64,000 nt of DNA from an uncultured Dysosmobacter sp. (lineage in GTDB: Bacteria > Bacillota > Clostridia > Oscillospirales > Oscillospiraceae): positions 1 to 64,000 of the forward strand of contig NZ_CANRKH010000011.1 in NCBI RefSeq assembly GCF_947631165.1, given 5' to 3'. The position numbers were made by a program, and so were the translations under genes. Below are positions 17,151-26,386 of the stretch, piece after piece. Numbering within the stretch: position 1 is the first letter of the stretch; each line of letters begins with the position of its first letter. Below the pieces are notes generated by a model. That model did not search any database. It was given only the letters and a program-made list of their open reading frames with translations, and had not been told where the DNA came from.

Positions 17151-18287
17151 ATGGAGAAAAAGCTGAAGCGGGTCATCTTTACCTGCGGCGGGACGGCGGG
17201 GCATGTGAATCCCGCCATCGCCCTGGCGCAGCTGATGCGGGAAAAGGACCCGGAGACGGAATTCCTGTTTGTTGGCGCGGAGCGGGGCCTGGAAAAGGAT
17301 CTGATCCCCAAGGCGGGCTACGCGTTCCGCACGGTCCACATCTCCAGCTTTCACCGCTCCCTCAAGCCTCGGGAGATCAAGCACAACGCGATCTCCGTCT
17401 GCAACCTGATCCGGGCGCCCCGAGAGGCCCGGGGCATCCTGCGGGAGTTCCGGCCCGATGTGGTCATCGGCACCGGCGGCTACGCCAGCTATCCCATGGT
17501 GAAGGCCGCCGCCAAGGCGGGGATCCCCACGGCGGTCCATGAGTCCAACATGGTGCCAGGGCTGACCACGGAGATGCTGGAACCATTCGCGGACCGCGTT
17601 CTGGTGGGCTTTGAGGCCTGCCGCCAGCACTACCGCCATCCGGAAAAGGTGATCGTCACCGGCACGCCGGTGCGGGGAGACTTTTTCGCCCTGACGAAAG
17701 CGGAGGCCAGGCGGAAGCTGGGCCTGGACGACGGACGGCCGCTGGTGGTCTCCTTCTGGGGATCCCTGGGGGCTTCCGGTATGAACCGGCAGATGGCGGA
17801 TATGCTGGCGCTGGAGGCGGCCAGGGAGCCGTTCCATCACATCCATGCTGCCGGAAAGAGCGGTTATCCCCTGGTACGGGAGCTGCTGCGGGAAAAGAAC
17901 GTGGAGCTGGCCAGCTGCCCGGCCCTGGACCTGCGGGAGTATATCTATGACATGGCGGTGGTCATGCGGGCGGCGGACCTGGTGATCTGCCGGGCGGGAG
18001 CCTCCACCATCAGCGAGCTGACGGCCCTGGGCGTGCCTGCCCTGATGGTGCCGTCCCCCTATGTGACCAACAACCACCAGGAGAAGAACGCCCGCATCCT
18101 GGAGCAGGCCGGCGGCGCGATGGTGCTGCTGGAGAAGGATTCCACCGGGCAGGCCCTGTTCCAGGCCGCCTGCGGCATCCTGCGGGACGGCGCCCGCCGG
18201 GCGGAGATGGAAAAGGCCATGGCCGCGCTGGGCATCCGGGACGCCACGGAGCGCATTTATCAGACTGTGCTGGAGATCTGCGGGTAA
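17151..18287 (+). CDS. murG: UDP-GlcNAc transferase MurG
   Basis: 378 aa. The start at ATG 17151 (MEKKLKRVIF) is preferred because GAGGTGAGAG sits right before it; GTG 17130 is possible. GT28 fold with CGGTAGHVNPA at the N-terminus, GTGGYASYP near 104, and the sugar-nucleotide site CRAGASTISEL near residue 281. Adds GlcNAc to lipid I to form lipid II on the cytoplasmic face. Confidence 0.95.
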   Translation: MEKKLKRVIFTCGGTAGHVNPAIALAQLMREKDPETEFLFVGAERGLEKDLIPKAGYAFRTVHISSFHRSLKPREIKHNAISVCNLIRAPREARGILREFRPDVVIGTGGYASYPMVKAAAKAGIPTAVHESNMVPGLTTEMLEPFADRVLVGFEACRQHYRHPEKVIVTGTPVRGDFFALTKAEARRKLGLDDGRPLVVSFWGSLGASGMNRQMADMLALEAAREPFHHIHAAGKSGYPLVRELLREKNVELASCPALDLREYIYDMAVVMRAADLVICRAGASTISELTALGVPALMVPSPYVTNNHQEKNARILEQAGGAMVLLEKDSTGQALFQAACGILRDGARRAEMEKAMAALGIRDATERIYQTVLEICG

Positions 18288-18350
18288 CCAAGGACCCCTT
18301 TTGCCCATAGGATGGTTTGGATACCATTTTGGGCACGGAGGGGAACGGAT

Positions 18351-19622
18351 ATGAGCCAGCTTTTGGTAAAGGGCGGGAACCGCCTCACGGGAGAGGTGAC
18401 TGTCCAGGGAGCGAAAAACAGCGTACTGCCGATCCTGGCGGCCACGCTGCTGGCGGGCGGACAGGTGGAACTGCGAAACTGTCCCCGCCTGCGGGACGTG
18501 GAGGCGTCCATCCACATTCTGGAGGCGCTGGGCTGCGCCGCCCGGTGGACGGACAGCGGCCTGCTGGTGGATACTGGCGGCTTGAACGGCTGCGTGATCT
18601 CTGATATACTGATGAGAGAGATGCGCTCCTCCGCCATCTTCCTCGGGGCGATCCTGGCCCGGTGCGGACAGGCGGAGCTGAGCTATCCCGGCGGCTGTGA
18701 GCTTGGCCCCAGGCCCATCGACCTGCATCTGGCGGGTCTGCGGGAGCTGGGGGCGGAGATCGACGACACTGGCGGCCTGCTGCGCTGCGAGGCCCCCCGG
18801 CTGCGGGGACGGGAGATCGTGCTGAGCCTGCCCTCTGTGGGAGCCACAGAGAATTTGATGCTGGCGGCCTGCGGGGCCGAGGGCGTTACGATCCTCTCCA
18901 ACGCTGCCCGGGAGCCGGAGATCGTGGATCTGCAGGAGTTCCTGAATGCCTGTGGGGCGGAGGTGTCCGGCGCGGGGACCGACAGCGTGGCCATCGTGGG
19001 CGGGCGCAGGCTCCATGGGTGCACCTTCACCATCATGCCGGACCGCATCGTGGCGGCTACTTACCTGTGCGCTGCGGCGTCGGCGGGGGGAGAGATCTTT
19101 CTGCGGAACGCCGGGGAGCGGCACCTTGCCACCGTCACCGCCGCCCTGCGGGAGGCGGGCTGCGCTGTTACGGCGGACAGCGGCGGCATCGCCTGCGCCT
19201 GCCGCCGACGGCTGAAGGCGGTCCGCCCCGTGCGGACGGCGCCCTATCCCGGATTTCCCACCGACGCCCAGGCGGTGCTGATGGCGGCGCTGCTGCGGAG
19301 CCGGGGCGCCACGGTGTTCGAGGAGAACATGTTCTCCAGCCGCTACCGCCATGTGGGGGAGCTGACCCGCATGGGCGCGGAGATCCGGGTGTCCGGCCGG
19401 GTGGCGGTGGTCACCGGGGTCGAGACACTGTATGGCGCGCCGGTCTGCTGCACCGATCTGCGGGGCGGCGCGGCCCTGTGCGTGGCGGCTCTGGCGGCGG
19501 AGGGGGAGACCCGGGTGTCCCAGACCGCCCACATCGACCGGGGCTACGAGGACATCGCAAGAGATCTGACGGCCCTGGGCGCGGAGATCCGGCGAATAGA
19601 GACTACGCCCATAGAGACATAG
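18351..19622 (+). CDS. murA: UDP-N-acetylglucosamine 1-carboxyvinyltransferase
   Basis: 423 aa from ATG 18351 (GGAGGGGAACGGAT). EPT-family fold; Lys22-Asn23 in GAKNSVLPILAA and the active-site Cys116 in GGCELGPRPIDLH, so it should be fosfomycin-sensitive in principle. First committed step of peptidoglycan synthesis: enolpyruvyl transfer from PEP to UDP-GlcNAc. Its place between murG and ftsQ is the usual clostridial order. Confidence 0.95.
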   Translation: MSQLLVKGGNRLTGEVTVQGAKNSVLPILAATLLAGGQVELRNCPRLRDVEASIHILEALGCAARWTDSGLLVDTGGLNGCVISDILMREMRSSAIFLGAILARCGQAELSYPGGCELGPRPIDLHLAGLRELGAEIDDTGGLLRCEAPRLRGREIVLSLPSVGATENLMLAACGAEGVTILSNAAREPEIVDLQEFLNACGAEVSGAGTDSVAIVGGRRLHGCTFTIMPDRIVAATYLCAAASAGGEIFLRNAGERHLATVTAALREAGCAVTADSGGIACACRRRLKAVRPVRTAPYPGFPTDAQAVLMAALLRSRGATVFEENMFSSRYRHVGELTRMGAEIRVSGRVAVVTGVETLYGAPVCCTDLRGGAALCVAALAAEGETRVSQTAHIDRGYEDIARDLTALGAEIRRIETTPIET

Positions 19623-19638
19623 AAGGAGAGCGCGACTG

Positions 19639-20421
19639 ATGGCCAGACGAAGACATTCCAAACGGCGGCGCAGAGGAAGCTTCAGCTTCCTCTATAAGCT
19701 GCTGTCTACGCTGGTGATCTGCGGGGCCATCATCTTGGCGCTGACCCTGTTTTTCCGGGTCGATACCATCCTGGTGACGGGCCAGGAACGCTACACCGCC
19801 GAGGAGGTGGCGGCGGCCACCGGCGTGGAGATCGGCGACAACCTGTATCTTTTGAACAAAAACCGGGTCGCCAACAACATTCTGGCGGCGCTGCCCTATA
19901 TCGAGCATATCCATCCCTACCGCCGCCTGCCGGACACCCTGGTGATCGAGGTGACGGAGTGCGGGACCCCGCTGGCGGTGGTGCAGGACGGCAGCGCGTG
20001 GCTCATCAGCCCCAGCGGCGACCCCGGCGGCAAGATCGTGGAGCAGAAGGATGATGCCGCGGCGGCGGATTACGGCGTGATCGACGGCTGCCAGCTGCTG
20101 GCTCCCACCGTGGGTACGCCCCTGGCCCTGGCCACGGAGTACGCCGGCCAGCAGACCAGCCTGCTGGCCCTGATGAAAGCCCTCTATGAGGCGGACATGA
20201 TCGACGATGTGGACGCCATCCATCTGGCGGACTTGTCCATGCTGACGCTGGATTACGCCGGACGATTCACTGTGCAGCTGCCCTACGGCGCGGACTACGC
20301 CCAAAAGCTGAAGACGCTGCGGCTGATCCTGGAGGGGGAGGCTATTCAGGACAATATGACCGGCACTTTCGACATGCGAAAGGACAGCGGCCGCATCCCC
20401 TTCAAGCAAAACGTGCGCTGA
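19639..20421 (+). CDS. ftsQ: Cell division protein FtsQ/DivIB
   Basis: 260 aa. Arg-rich cytoplasmic N-terminus, single membrane segment (about 15-37), then a POTRA domain (DTILVTGQERYTAEEV...) and a beta domain outside the cell. Scaffold of the divisome with FtsL and DivIC. The TGA stop (20419-20421) is one flank of a TAC...GTA element, so the element begins immediately after the stop. Confidence 0.9.
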   Translation: MARRRHSKRRRRGSFSFLYKLLSTLVICGAIILALTLFFRVDTILVTGQERYTAEEVAAATGVEIGDNLYLLNKNRVANNILAALPYIEHIHPYRRLPDTLVIEVTECGTPLAVVQDGSAWLISPSGDPGGKIVEQKDDAAAADYGVIDGCQLLAPTVGTPLALATEYAGQQTSLLALMKALYEADMIDDVDAIHLADLSMLTLDYAGRFTVQLPYGADYAQKLKTLRLILEGEAIQDNMTGTFDMRKDSGRIPFKQNVR

Positions 20422-20589
20422 TACGCATCACTTATAAAACAATTTTATTGTTTTATTGGGGCCGCGTAAGCGGCCCCGGCGGCAAAGCCGCTTGTGAGGA
20501 ACGTCCATACTTTTCCTGCGCGCCGTAGGCGCGGCGGCGCAATGCGCCGCAATCAAAAACTTTTTAAAGTTTTTTGTCAGGAAACAGTA
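20422..20589. mobile_element. TAC...GTA mosaic element, long form (family 1, copy C, inverted)
   Basis: 168 bp flanked by TGA on both sides (20419-20421 and 20590-20592). The left TGA is the ftsQ stop codon. Orientation is opposite to copies B, D and E. Contains ATAAAACAATTTTATTGTTTTAT, GGGGCCGC/GCGGCCCC, GGCGGCAAAGCCG, the reverse of the GGAAAAGTATGGAC core, GCGGCGCAATGCGCCGC and AAAAACTTT/AAAGTTTTTT. Lies between ftsQ and ftsZ. Confidence 0.85.
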
Positions 20590-20591
20590 TG

Positions 20592-20627
20592 AATTGGAAG
20601 AGCGGCGGCACCGCTCTTCCAATTTTT
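20592..20627 (+). terminator. Terminator before ftsZ
   Basis: AATTGGAAGAGCGG (20592-20605) and CCGCTCTTCCAATT (20611-20624) form a 14-bp stem followed by TTTTTG. It ends the ftsQ transcript, leaving ftsZ on its own promoter. Confidence 0.85.
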
Positions 20628-20710
20628 GTATGGGGCGGCGGAGGGGCGGCGAAAAATTTGACGGACGTGCATATTTTTTAGAAATTTTCCCCGAAAAGCC
20701 AAAGGGACAC

Positions 20711-20739
20711 TTGACCGGAGCGGGAAAGTGTCATACAAT
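20711..20739 (+). promoter_or_regulatory. SigA-type promoter of ftsZ
   Basis: TTGACC (20711-20716), 17-bp spacer, TACAAT (20734-20739), about 85 bp before ftsZ. Confidence 0.85.
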
Positions 20740-20825
20740 AAACTAAATATTAAAGAATACAGGATATTGGGTACATCGGCGGGAAATTTCCCCCGCTTCT
20801 ACAAATGATAGCAGGAGGCACCACT

Positions 20826-21932
20826 ATGGCATTTGGATTGGAGACCGGTCCCGATACCGTTGTCAACATTAAGGTCATCGGCGTTGGCGGCGGCGGCAAC
20901 AACGTGGTCAACCGCATGGTCCGCTCCGGGACCAAGGGCGTGGAATTTGTGGCGGTCAATACCGACAAGCAGGCGCTGAACGTGTCCAGCGCCACGTATA
21001 AGATCCAGATCGGCGAGAAGCTGACCCACGGTCAGGGCGCCGGATCTGATCCGGAGGTGGGCCGCAAGTCCGCCGAGGAGAGCCGCCAGCAGATCGCCAA
21101 GGCGCTGGAGGACACCGATATGGTGTTCATCACCGCCGGTATGGGCGGCGGCACCGGCACTGGCGGCGCGCCCATCGTGGCGGAGATCGCCAAGGAAATG
21201 GATATCCTGACGGTGGCCGTGGTCACCAAACCCTTTGGCTTTGAGGGCCGCCGCCGGATGCAGCAGGCCGAGGCCGGTATTGCGGAGCTTCAGGGAAAGG
21301 TGGACTCTTTGGTCATCATTCCCAATGAGCGGCTGAAGCACGCCACCGACCAGAAGATCACCTTTGCCAACGCTTTTGAGATCGCCGACGATGTGCTGCG
21401 CCAGGCGGTGCAGTCCATTTCCGACCTGATCCGGGACACCGGCTTCATCAATCTGGACTTTGCCGATGTGACCGCCATCATGAAGAACGCGGGCATGGCC
21501 CACATGGGCGTGGGCCGGGCCGCCGGCAAGGGCAAGGCCGAGGAGGCCGCCAAGATGGCCATTTCCAGCCCCCTGCTGGAGACCTCTATCGAGGGCGCCA
21601 AGGGCGTGCTGATCAACGTCACCGGTTCTATGGACATCGGCCTGGAGGAAGTGGAGCAGGCTGCCAGCCTGGTGCAGGCCGCCGTCCATCCCGACGCGCT
21701 CACCATCTTCGGCGCCACCTTCGACGAGACGCTGGATGACGAGATCCGCGTGACTGTTATCGCCACCGGCTTTGACAAAGCGCCCGGTGAGCTGCCCAAG
21801 GCCGCGGAGACCGCCGCGGCTGCTGAAGCTCCCAAGCTGAAGCCCCTGGATGAGACAGATCTGCCCAAGCCCGGCGACGATGATGACGACGTGTTCAGTG
21901 ATATTTTGAAAATTTTCAACAAGCGCGAATAA
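20826..21932 (+). CDS. ftsZ: Cell division protein FtsZ
   Basis: 368 aa from ATG 20826 (AGGAGG upstream; a longer reading from 20805 lacks support). Tubulin-like GTPase with the tubulin signature [12 protein letters not shown] near residue 107, [14 protein letters not shown] near 18, and a disordered acidic linker (about 318-355, ending in KPGDDDDD) before the C-terminal peptide [15 protein letters not shown] tail. Forms the division ring. Transcribed from its own promoter; no ftsA next to it. Confidence 0.95.
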   Translation: MAFGLETGPDTVVNIKVIGVGGGGNNVVNRMVRSGTKGVEFVAVNTDKQALNVSSATYKIQIGEKLTHGQGAGSDPEVGRKSAEESRQQIAKALEDTDMVFITAGMGGGTGTGGAPIVAEIAKEMDILTVAVVTKPFGFEGRRRMQQAEAGIAELQGKVDSLVIIPNERLKHATDQKITFANAFEIADDVLRQAVQSISDLIRDTGFINLDFADVTAIMKNAGMAHMGVGRAAGKGKAEEAAKMAISSPLLETSIEGAKGVLINVTGSMDIGLEEVEQAASLVQAAVHPDALTIFGATFDETLDDEIRVTVIATGFDKAPGELPKAAETAAAAEAPKLKPLDETDLPKPGDDDDDVFSDILKIFNKRE

Positions 21933-21948
21933 ATATCCAAGTTTTGGC

Positions 21949-21984
21949 GAGACCCGCAGACATTTGCCTGCGGGTCTCTTTTTA
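21949..21984 (+). terminator. Terminator after ftsZ
   Basis: GAGACCCGCAG (21949-21959) pairs with CTGCGGGTCTC (21968-21978), then TTTTTAT. Confidence 0.9.
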
Positions 21985-22125
21985 TCCCGCCTGCTGTGGG
22001 ACAGGCAGATGGTACCATGGGCGCGCTGCCGCTTTTTGCTTGGCGTGTTTTCGCGCCGCCGGCAGATGATAACGGTGCCGGCGGCCGGTGCGCCGCCGGT
22101 CGATGTGAGAAAGGGGTGATTTTGA

Positions 22126-23139
22126 TTGTATGAAGGGATATCTTATGCGAAGCGGCTGCTGCGGATCGGGGCGGCTGCTGTTTTGGCGCTCTTCCTCTGT
22201 TCTTCCACGCTGGCAATGGCCGTTGATGTGACGGAGGAAAGGCCCCGGATGCTGATCCCCGTGGGCCACACCGTGGGCATCAAGCTGTTTGCCCGGGGCG
22301 TGGTGGTGGTAAAGCTGCCTGACGGCGGCACGCCCGCCAGGGCCTGCGGCCTGCGGACCGGGGACATCATCATGTCCTGCGGCGGCGCCGCCGTCACCTC
22401 CACAGAGCAGTTCCAGTCCCTTTTGCAGAAAAACGGCGCTCGCTCCACAGACCTGCAGGTCCGGCGGGACGGGGACAGCATGACCCTGTCTGTGGCGCCC
22501 TCGCAGAATGAGCAGGGCGTCTACTGCATCGGCGCCTGGATCCGGGACAGCATGGCGGGCATCGGCACCATGACCTATGTGGACCCGGCCACCGGGGCCT
22601 TTGGCGCACTGGGCCACGGCATCACCGATGTAGACACCGCCCAGCTGATGCCCTTTTCTAACGGCTCCATCCTGCCCTCTACCGTGAAGGCGGTGAAGAA
22701 GGGCACTGTGGGAGCTGCGGGCGAGCTGCGGGGAGATTTTGATCTGACCCAGGATCTGGGGACGCTGTACGCCAACACCAGCAGCGGCGTGTTCGGAACG
22801 CTGACGGAGCTGGAGACCTCCAGCCTGCCGGCGGCCGTGCCGGTGGGGGCTGCCAGGACAGGACCGGCTTTGATCCGCTGCAATATCCAGGGAGACACGG
22901 TGCGGGAATATGAGATCGAGATCCTGAAAGTGGTCTCCAACGCCGCCGACGGGCGGGACATGGTGCTCTCCGTCACGGACCCGGCGCTGTTGGCTGCCAC
23001 CGGAGGCATCGTCCAGGGCATGTCCGGCTCACCCATTCTGCAGGATGGCAAGCTGATAGGCGCGGTGACCCATGTGCTGCTGAATGATCCCGCCAGGGGA
23101 TATGGCATTGCCATCGAAACGATGCTGAACGCTGCGTAA
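22126..23139 (+). CDS. spoIVB: SpoIVB-type peptidase (sporulation signalling protease)
   Basis: 337 aa from a TTG start with AAAGGGGTG 7 bases upstream. Signal/anchor helix (about 12-32), a PDZ domain (about 58-120, GLRTGDIIMSCGG), then the SpoIVB serine-peptidase domain with His164 (ALGHGITD) and Ser300 (VQGMSGSPIL), and HVLLNDPARGYGIAIE after it. In B. subtilis SpoIVB is exported by the forespore and triggers sigma-K processing. Shorter than the B. subtilis protein (about 425 aa), mostly at the N-terminus. spo0A follows 2.4 kb downstream instead of next to it. Confidence 0.9.
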   Translation: MYEGISYAKRLLRIGAAAVLALFLCSSTLAMAVDVTEERPRMLIPVGHTVGIKLFARGVVVVKLPDGGTPARACGLRTGDIIMSCGGAAVTSTEQFQSLLQKNGARSTDLQVRRDGDSMTLSVAPSQNEQGVYCIGAWIRDSMAGIGTMTYVDPATGAFGALGHGITDVDTAQLMPFSNGSILPSTVKAVKKGTVGAAGELRGDFDLTQDLGTLYANTSSGVFGTLTELETSSLPAAVPVGAARTGPALIRCNIQGDTVREYEIEILKVVSNAADGRDMVLSVTDPALLAATGGIVQGMSGSPILQDGKLIGAVTHVLLNDPARGYGIAIETMLNAA

Positions 23140-23145
23140 CGGTAG

Positions 23146-23176
23146 GGAAAGGGCGGCTTCCGCCCTTTCCCTTTCA
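23146..23176 (+). terminator. Terminator after spoIVB
   Basis: GGAAAGGGCG (23146-23155) pairs with CGCCCTTTCC (23161-23170), followed by CTTTCAT. Confidence 0.65.
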
Positions 23177-23300
23177 TACGTAATCGTTAGCGAATATCAT
23201 AAAAAAATTTTCGGAAAATATTTCAATAATTTACAAAAATTTTAAAAAAATACACAATATTATCATTGTAAAAATTCTGTAAAAAACGCAAACGATTGCC

Positions 23301-23329
23301 TTGATTTTTAAAAAAGTCTGCTGTATACT
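23301..23329 (+). promoter_or_regulatory. SigA-type promoter of the antiporter gene
   Basis: TTGATT (23301-23306), 17-bp spacer, TATACT (23324-23329), in a strongly AT-rich gap 33 bp before the start codon. Confidence 0.75.
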
Positions 23330-23362
23330 GGGGAAACCAAATTCGAGATAGGAAGATGCCTT

Positions 23363-24658
23363 ATGTCTACATTGCTGTCTGTTTCCATTGCCGTTCTGGC
23401 AGGACTTTTGATGACCCGTGTGGTCCACCCGCTGAAGCTGCCCGACGTTACCGCTTATCTGGTGGCAGGGGTCCTGATCGGCCCTTACTGCCTGGGGGCG
23501 ATGCATATCGACGGTTTGGGCTTTGTATCCGCCGAGGCGGTGGAGCAGATGTCGCTGGTCTCGGAAGTGGCCCTGGGTTTCATCGCTTTTTCCATCGGCA
23601 ATGAATTCCGGCTCCGCGATCTGAAGTCCACTGGGCGGCAGGCCACCATCATCGGCGTGTTCCAGGCCCTCACCGCCACGCTGCTGGTGGATCTGGCGCT
23701 GCTGGCTGTCCATCTGCTGATCCCAGAGAAGCTGACTGTTGCCCAGGCGATCACCTTGGGGGCCATCGCCACGGCTACCGCCCCTGCCGCCACGCTGATG
23801 GTGGTGCGGCAGTACAAGGCAGACGGCCCGCTGACCCGCCTTCTGCTGCCCATCGTGGCCCTGGATGACGCCGTGGGACTGGTGGCCTTCGCGGTGTCCT
23901 TCGGCATTGCCAAAACACTGGTCAGCGGCGTGGTGGATCTGGTGTCCATCCTGGTGAATCCCCTGGTGGAGATCGTGGGTTCCCTGCTGCTGGGGGCGGT
24001 GATGGGCTGGCTGCTGACGCTGCTGGAGCGGTTGTTCCACTCCAACACCAACCGGCTGAACATGACCATTGCCTTTGTGTTCCTCACCGCTTCCATGGCT
24101 ATGCTGGAATTCCGGATCGGCCCCGTCACTGTGGGCTTTTCCTCTCTGCTGGTGTGCATGATGCTGGGCACGGTGTTCTGCAATCTCTGCCCCCTGTCCC
24201 AGGACCTGATGGGGGCGGCAGATAAGTGGACCTCCCCGCTGTTTGCCTTGTTTTTTGTCATCAGCGGCGCGGAACTGGAGCTGGGCGTGTTTGCCGATGC
24301 CGCCATCGTCTGCATCGGCGTGGTATACATTTTGTCCCGTTCCCTGGGGAAATATATCGGCGCTTATGTCAGCGCCAAAAAGACCCGCTGCGCACCTCAG
24401 ATCTGCAAATATTTGGGTGTCACGCTGCTGCCTCAGGCGGGTGTCGCCCTTGGCATGTGTGCCACCGCCATGCAGCTGGGCCAGCAGGGAAGCCTGATCC
24501 GCAACATCACCTTGTTTTCGGTGCTGATCTATGAGCTGGCAGGTCCGTTGCTGACCCGGCAGGCCCTCACCGCCGCCGGCGATATCAAACCCATGAGCGA
24601 GGAGGTCCGCAACCGCCGCCAAACCAAGCTGGAATCCGCAAAAAAACAGCGGACATAA
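23363..24658 (+). CDS. Cation:proton antiporter (CPA2, Kef/NapA type)
   Basis: 431 aa with about twelve membrane segments. VAGVLIGPYCLG near residue 34 and the core ATAPAATLMVVRQYKADGPL near 140, followed by the LPIVALDDAVGLV segment with the paired aspartates expected for cation/proton exchange. No C-terminal nucleotide-binding (RCK/TrkA-N) domain. Ion (Na+ or K+) not assignable. A monocistronic unit between promoter 23301 and terminator 24663. Confidence 0.85.
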   Translation: MSTLLSVSIAVLAGLLMTRVVHPLKLPDVTAYLVAGVLIGPYCLGAMHIDGLGFVSAEAVEQMSLVSEVALGFIAFSIGNEFRLRDLKSTGRQATIIGVFQALTATLLVDLALLAVHLLIPEKLTVAQAITLGAIATATAPAATLMVVRQYKADGPLTRLLLPIVALDDAVGLVAFAVSFGIAKTLVSGVVDLVSILVNPLVEIVGSLLLGAVMGWLLTLLERLFHSNTNRLNMTIAFVFLTASMAMLEFRIGPVTVGFSSLLVCMMLGTVFCNLCPLSQDLMGAADKWTSPLFALFFVISGAELELGVFADAAIVCIGVVYILSRSLGKYIGAYVSAKKTRCAPQICKYLGVTLLPQAGVALGMCATAMQLGQQGSLIRNITLFSVLIYELAGPLLTRQALTAAGDIKPMSEEVRNRRQTKLESAKKQRT

Positions 24659-24662
24659 AGAG

Positions 24663-24700
24663 ATTTCCCGGATACGCGCTGCGTATCCGGGAAATTCTTT
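24663..24700. terminator. Bidirectional terminator between antiporter and Nudix genes
   Basis: ATTTCCCGGATACGC (24663-24677) pairs with 24681-24695 over a 3-nt loop; T-rich on the plus side. It serves the two converging genes. Confidence 0.8.
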
Positions 24701-25261
24701 TCACAATTTCTGTAATTTTGCGTTGAGCTTTTGATAGATCCGCGCCTGCATCCATGGCTCCGAGGAGGCCGACACCGCGTCATCCAGTGAAAACCAGGCG
24801 ACCCGGCTGTTTTCATCCGGTTTGCAGTGAAGAGGGGCCGCCGGGTCGGCCTCCAGCAGAAAGGTGACGTTGAGGTGCAGGTGGGAGGGAATGTAGACGC
24901 CCCGCTTCTCGTGGCCGTGGACGGCCAGGATCTCCACGGAGTAGATGTCCGCCGTCACCGGCGTGACGGCAGTAAGACCGCTTTCCTCCCGGACCTCCCG
25001 CTGAGCGACTGCCAGCAGGTCCCGGTCTCCGTCGGCGTGTCCGCCCAGCCAGGCCCAGGAGCTGTACAGATTGTGGTAGGCCAGCAGCACCTGGCTCCGG
25101 TCAGGGGTGACGACCCAGGCGGACGCTGTCAAATGGGCTGCGGGATTCTCCCGGCCATACAGCTCCTCGCCAGACCGCAGGCGGCGCAGCAGCTCGGCCC
25201 GGTCCCGCGTCTCCTGCTCGTTCCAGGGCTGGAACGCCTCCAGAGCGGCGATGATATCCAT
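24701..25261 (-). CDS. Nudix hydrolase
   Basis: 186 aa from ATG 25261 with AAGGAAGG upstream. The Nudix box is GHADGDRDLLAVAQREVREE: the metal-binding REVREE core is intact, but the first Glu of the consensus GX5EX7REUXEE is Arg. Hydrolyses a nucleoside diphosphate linked to another group; substrate unknown. Single gene transcribed towards the antiporter gene and away from spo0A. Confidence 0.85.
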   Translation of the reverse strand: MDIIAALEAFQPWNEQETRDRAELLRRLRSGEELYGRENPAAHLTASAWVVTPDRSQVLLAYHNLYSSWAWLGGHADGDRDLLAVAQREVREESGLTAVTPVTADIYSVEILAVHGHEKRGVYIPSHLHLNVTFLLEADPAAPLHCKPDENSRVAWFSLDDAVSASSEPWMQARIYQKLNAKLQKL

Positions 25262-25394
25262 AGATCCGGCCTTCCTTCCGCAGATGTGGTGGGGCGGCAA
25301 TGTACGCCGTCTGGCAACAGAATACCACACTTTGCCGGAAAAAGGAAGCGCCAAAACCGGCGAAACGGGGAAATCAGAGAAGTCCCAAGAAACG

Positions 25395-25401
25395 TGTCGA
25401 A
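25395..25401 (+). promoter_or_regulatory. Candidate 0A box upstream of spo0A
   Basis: TGTCGAA is a perfect match to the Spo0A binding core. It lies about 37 bp before a possible -35 element (TTGAAA 25432-25437, 17-bp spacer, weak TAGTTT 25455-25460). Suggests autoregulation of spo0A. Confidence 0.5.
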
Positions 25402-25583
25402 TGATTTATGGAATAATTTTACATATGCGGCTTGAAAAATCTGTAAGTTTATGCTAGTTTATAGAAAACGGGGTTTAAAGACGGGGGCGGAACGCAGGAC
25501 AGGAAGGAACGGCCCGTTTTTACCGCCGTTTTGTATGATCGCGTTCACAGATCGCAAATTCTGGGAAAAGGACAAGGGGTAGT

Positions 25584-26345
25584 ATGGACAACAGAAGAAC
25601 GGTATTGCTGGCAGACGCCAATGAGGGCTTTCGCGGGATACTGCGGGAAGCCATTGAAAAGCTGGAGGGATTCACAGTGGTAGGCACCGCGGGAGACGGG
25701 AAAGAGGCTCTGCGAATGCTGAGTCAGCATCATCCCGACCTGGTGGTGATGGATGTGATGCTGCCGGAGCTGGACGGCCTGAGCATCCTGCGGCAGATGC
25801 AGGGGGACAAGCGCCCGAAGGTGATCCTGGTCTCCGCCCTTTGCACCGATCAGGTGGTGGGAGAAGCCATGAGCCTTGGGGCCAACTTTTTCCTGCCCAA
25901 GCCCTGCGCCTTGGACGCACTGCTGGATCGGGTTCAGAGCGTGTTCCAGAAGCCCGTCACGCCGGAGCAGCGGGCCGCCATGCTGAAAAACATGGTCACC
26001 AACATCATCCATGAGGTGGGCGTGCCTGCCCATATCAAAGGCTACCAGTATCTGCGGGAGGCCATCATCATCGCCGTGGGGGACATGGAGGTCATCAACG
26101 CCGTCACCAAGGTGCTGTATCCCGCGGTGGCCAAGCGCTTTTCCACCACGCCCAGCCGGGTGGAGCGGGCCATTCGCCACGCCATTGAGGTGGCTTGGGA
26201 CCGGGGCGACCTGGAGACCCTGCAAAAGTATTTCGGCTACACGGTGAGCAACGCCAAGGGCAAGCCCACGAACAGCGAGTTCATCGCCATGATCGCCGAC
26301 CGCATCTCTCTGGAGCTGAAAAACGGCAAGGGGCTGACGATATAA
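25584..26345 (+). CDS. spo0A: Sporulation master regulator Spo0A
   Basis: 253 aa. N-terminal receiver with phospho-acceptor Asp57 ([12 protein letters not shown]), Thr/Ser in ILVSALC and Lys in FLPKPC; a linker; then the Spo0A-specific C-terminal DNA-binding domain starting [19 protein letters not shown] and containing [17 protein letters not shown]. Binds TGTCGAA boxes to commit the cell to sporulation. Encoded alone with its own upstream region and a strong terminator. Confidence 0.97.
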   Translation: MDNRRTVLLADANEGFRGILREAIEKLEGFTVVGTAGDGKEALRMLSQHHPDLVVMDVMLPELDGLSILRQMQGDKRPKVILVSALCTDQVVGEAMSLGANFFLPKPCALDALLDRVQSVFQKPVTPEQRAAMLKNMVTNIIHEVGVPAHIKGYQYLREAIIIAVGDMEVINAVTKVLYPAVAKRFSTTPSRVERAIRHAIEVAWDRGDLETLQKYFGYTVSNAKGKPTNSEFIAMIADRISLELKNGKGLTI

Positions 26346-26356
26346 ATCGAAATAAA

Positions 26357-26386
26357 AACAGGCGGGGAATTCCCCGCCTGTTTTTT
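26357..26386. terminator. Bidirectional terminator between spo0A and DUF2812 operon
   Basis: AAACAGGCGGGG (26357-26368) pairs with CCCCGCCTGTTT (26373-26384) around AATT, followed by TTTTTT. Confidence 0.92.

Noticed and set aside
16590-19661. 1023-codon minus-strand frame across ftsW-murG-murA
   Set aside because: Spans three well-supported genes on the other strand and has no motif of its own.
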